NCBI GenBank assembly: GCA_965116055.1
Contig: OZ220466.1
Span: forward strand, 620,001-684,000
Length of the DNA stretch: 64,000 nt
Reading direction: 5' to 3'
Source: Bin55 sp965116055
Lineage (GTDB): Bacteria > Pseudomonadota > Gammaproteobacteria > Pseudomonadales > Azotimanducaceae
A program made the translations under genes and the position numbers. Below are positions 63,177-64,000 of the stretch, one piece after another. Every line of letters starts with the position of its first letter. Within the stretch, counting starts at the first letter, position 1. The notes under the pieces were generated by a model that was not told the DNA's origin, searched no databases, and was given only the letters and a program-made list of their open reading frames with translations.

Positions 63177-63608
63177 TTGAAGATCCGACAAAGCGTGTTG
63201 GTACCTTATCCCGTTGATGAGATTTTTATGGTCGTCAACGACGTTGAACGCTACCAAGCATTTCTACCTGCATGCGAGCATTCCAAAATATTGAACGTTA
63301 TGTCAAGTGTCTACGACGCCGAATTGATCTTCGCGGCACTCGGCGTGCAAGAGCGAGTCGTTACGAGGAACACGCCAATCGGCAACCGGTCGTTAAAAAT
63401 CGAATTGTTGGAGGGGCCGTTTTCAACGCTCGAAGGCACCTGGACTTTCAAGGACTACGGGGATGGATGCCGGGTAACGCTGAACCTAACATGTGAGTTT
63501 ACGTCGCGATTGCTGAGTGTGTTTTCCAGTGCCATGCTGACGCGCGCGGTTGAGAAAACGATCGAAGCGTTCGTGTTAGAAGTGAGGCGACGTCATGATT
63601 CGAATTGA
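63177..63608 (+). CDS. ratA: RatA/PasT family START-domain protein
   Basis: A 143-residue polyketide cyclase/START-domain protein. The TTG at 63177 gives MKIRQSVLVPYPVDEIFMVV, matching the N-terminus of E. coli RatA (ISRTALVPYSAEQMYQLV). NDVERYQAFLPACEHS, RNTPIGNRSLKIELLEGPF and CEFTSRLLS also correspond. RatA is reported to block 70S assembly as a toxin, and the family also includes the ubiquinone-binding Coq10. The open frame extends upstream into the transporter gene but is not conserved there. It overlaps rnfH by 14 bp. Confidence 0.9.
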   Translation: MKIRQSVLVPYPVDEIFMVVNDVERYQAFLPACEHSKILNVMSSVYDAELIFAALGVQERVVTRNTPIGNRSLKIELLEGPFSTLEGTWTFKDYGDGCRVTLNLTCEFTSRLLSVFSSAMLTRAVEKTIEAFVLEVRRRHDSN

Positions 63609-63876
63609 GGTGGTATACGCTCGTCCTGAAAAGCAATGGATATGCGCACTTGAGCTTGAGGAAGGTACGACAGCAGAGGACGCGACGAAAGCGGCAGAGG
63701 ATTCAGAGCCTTTTATTTGGATTGATGATATGAACATCGTTGCGTATGCTGTGTGGGGTAGTCAAGTAGCAGGTTCGTATGTATTGCAAGATGGGGACCG
63801 GCTGGAGTTGCTACGTGCTTTGCCGGTAGCGCCAGTGGAAATACGACGTCGAAAAGCTGCGACTGCTAAGCTATAG
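63595..63876 (+). CDS. rnfH: RnfH family ubiquitin-fold protein (RatB/PasI)
   Basis: A 93-residue protein of the RnfH (UPF0125) family with a beta-grasp fold: IRIEVVYARPEKQWICALEL, GTTAEDATKAAEDS, YAVWGSQVAGSYVLQDGDRL and ELLRALPVAPVEIRRR (shown in parts). It is encoded behind ratA, overlapping it by 14 bp, the usual ratA-rnfH pair. Its proposed antitoxin role is debated. Confidence 0.92.
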   Translation: MIRIEVVYARPEKQWICALELEEGTTAEDATKAAEDSEPFIWIDDMNIVAYAVWGSQVAGSYVLQDGDRLELLRALPVAPVEIRRRKAATAKL

Positions 63877-64000
63877 CACAAATGCGGTAACGACATGTTA
63901 TCGATGCCAGCAAGCGCACTATCGCTTGGTTTTGGCAGTAAGGTCAGGATCAACTTAGTTTAGCTGGGCAGTACTTGGATTCTCCAATATGGTGGCGATG
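63877..64000. other. Window end, no gene assigned
   Basis: In many gammaproteobacteria a convergent bamE gene follows rnfH. The minus strand from 64000 is open for about 14 codons (IATILENPSTAQLN then a stop near 63959), which could be such a gene's end, but this is too short to assign. Confidence 0.25.

Noticed and set aside
1..64000. CRISPR arrays, prophage or ribosomal RNA genes
   Set aside because: No short regularly spaced repeats, phage structural genes or rRNA sequence were seen.

Overview
The window is chromosomal DNA of a gammaproteobacterium. Much of it follows the order of the E. coli 94-95 minute region: efp-epmA, psd, orn, queG, nnr-tsaE-ami-mutL-miaA-hflX-hflK-hflC-purA, rnr-rlmB-rpsF-rpsR-rplI-dnaB. 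It continues with radA-glyA-ribD-nusB-thiL-pgpA, xseB-ispA and ssrA, and ends with the smpB/ratA/rnfH neighbourhood. The rhodanese-psd pair and MutL with an endonuclease motif resemble Pseudomonas-type rather than enteric genomes. Roughly half of the confident genes start with GTG or TTG. I cannot name the species.

Layout: 1-5901 holds the parC 3' end, the EF-P gene and its lysylating enzyme, PS decarboxylase with a rhodanese, oligoribonuclease and QueG. From 5902 to 16526 an accessory island of about 10 kb separates queG from nnr. It holds one giant secreted autotransporter adhesin (about 2200 residues, tandem Ig/cadherin-like repeats) between inverted fragments of an IS5-family element and degraded tails of a second transposase. 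From 16527 to 43258 lies dense housekeeping: metabolite repair, tRNA modification, cell-wall amidase, mismatch repair, HflKC, purine, folate and flavin enzymes, RNA decay, ribosomal proteins and replication. The tRNA-Leu(CAG) and tmRNA genes sit in or just after this stretch. hfq is absent from its usual place between miaA and hflX, RNase R lacks its N-terminal domains, and nrdR/ribE/ribBA/ribH are absent between glyA and nusB.

From 44563 to 47559 an operon matches sulfolipid synthesis: a UDP-sulfoquinovose synthase, a glycogenin-like GT8 transferase and an NAD-dependent epimerase, in the order of the alphaproteobacterial sqdB-sqdD-sqdC genes. It runs into a lipoprotein-like gene split by a 1.6 kb IS1182-type element. 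The next 6 kb is accessory: a stand-alone type I R-subunit-like nuclease between two similar 130 bp MITE-like elements whose ends resemble the IS5-family element, then an SprT-like metalloprotease gene with a duplicated module and a decayed 5' end. The last part (55.1-64 kb) returns to ordinary genes: HAD hydrolase, 2-hydroxyacid dehydrogenase, SDR, Atm1-type ABC exporter, bactofilin, smpB, a sodium symporter and ratA-rnfH.

The most unusual items are the mobile adhesin island with its alternating A/B repeats and nearby G10 tract, the sqd operon with its IS-interrupted partner, and the MITE-bracketed nuclease next to the SprT-like gene. All calls come from reading the sequence and remembered family features; no database search was run.
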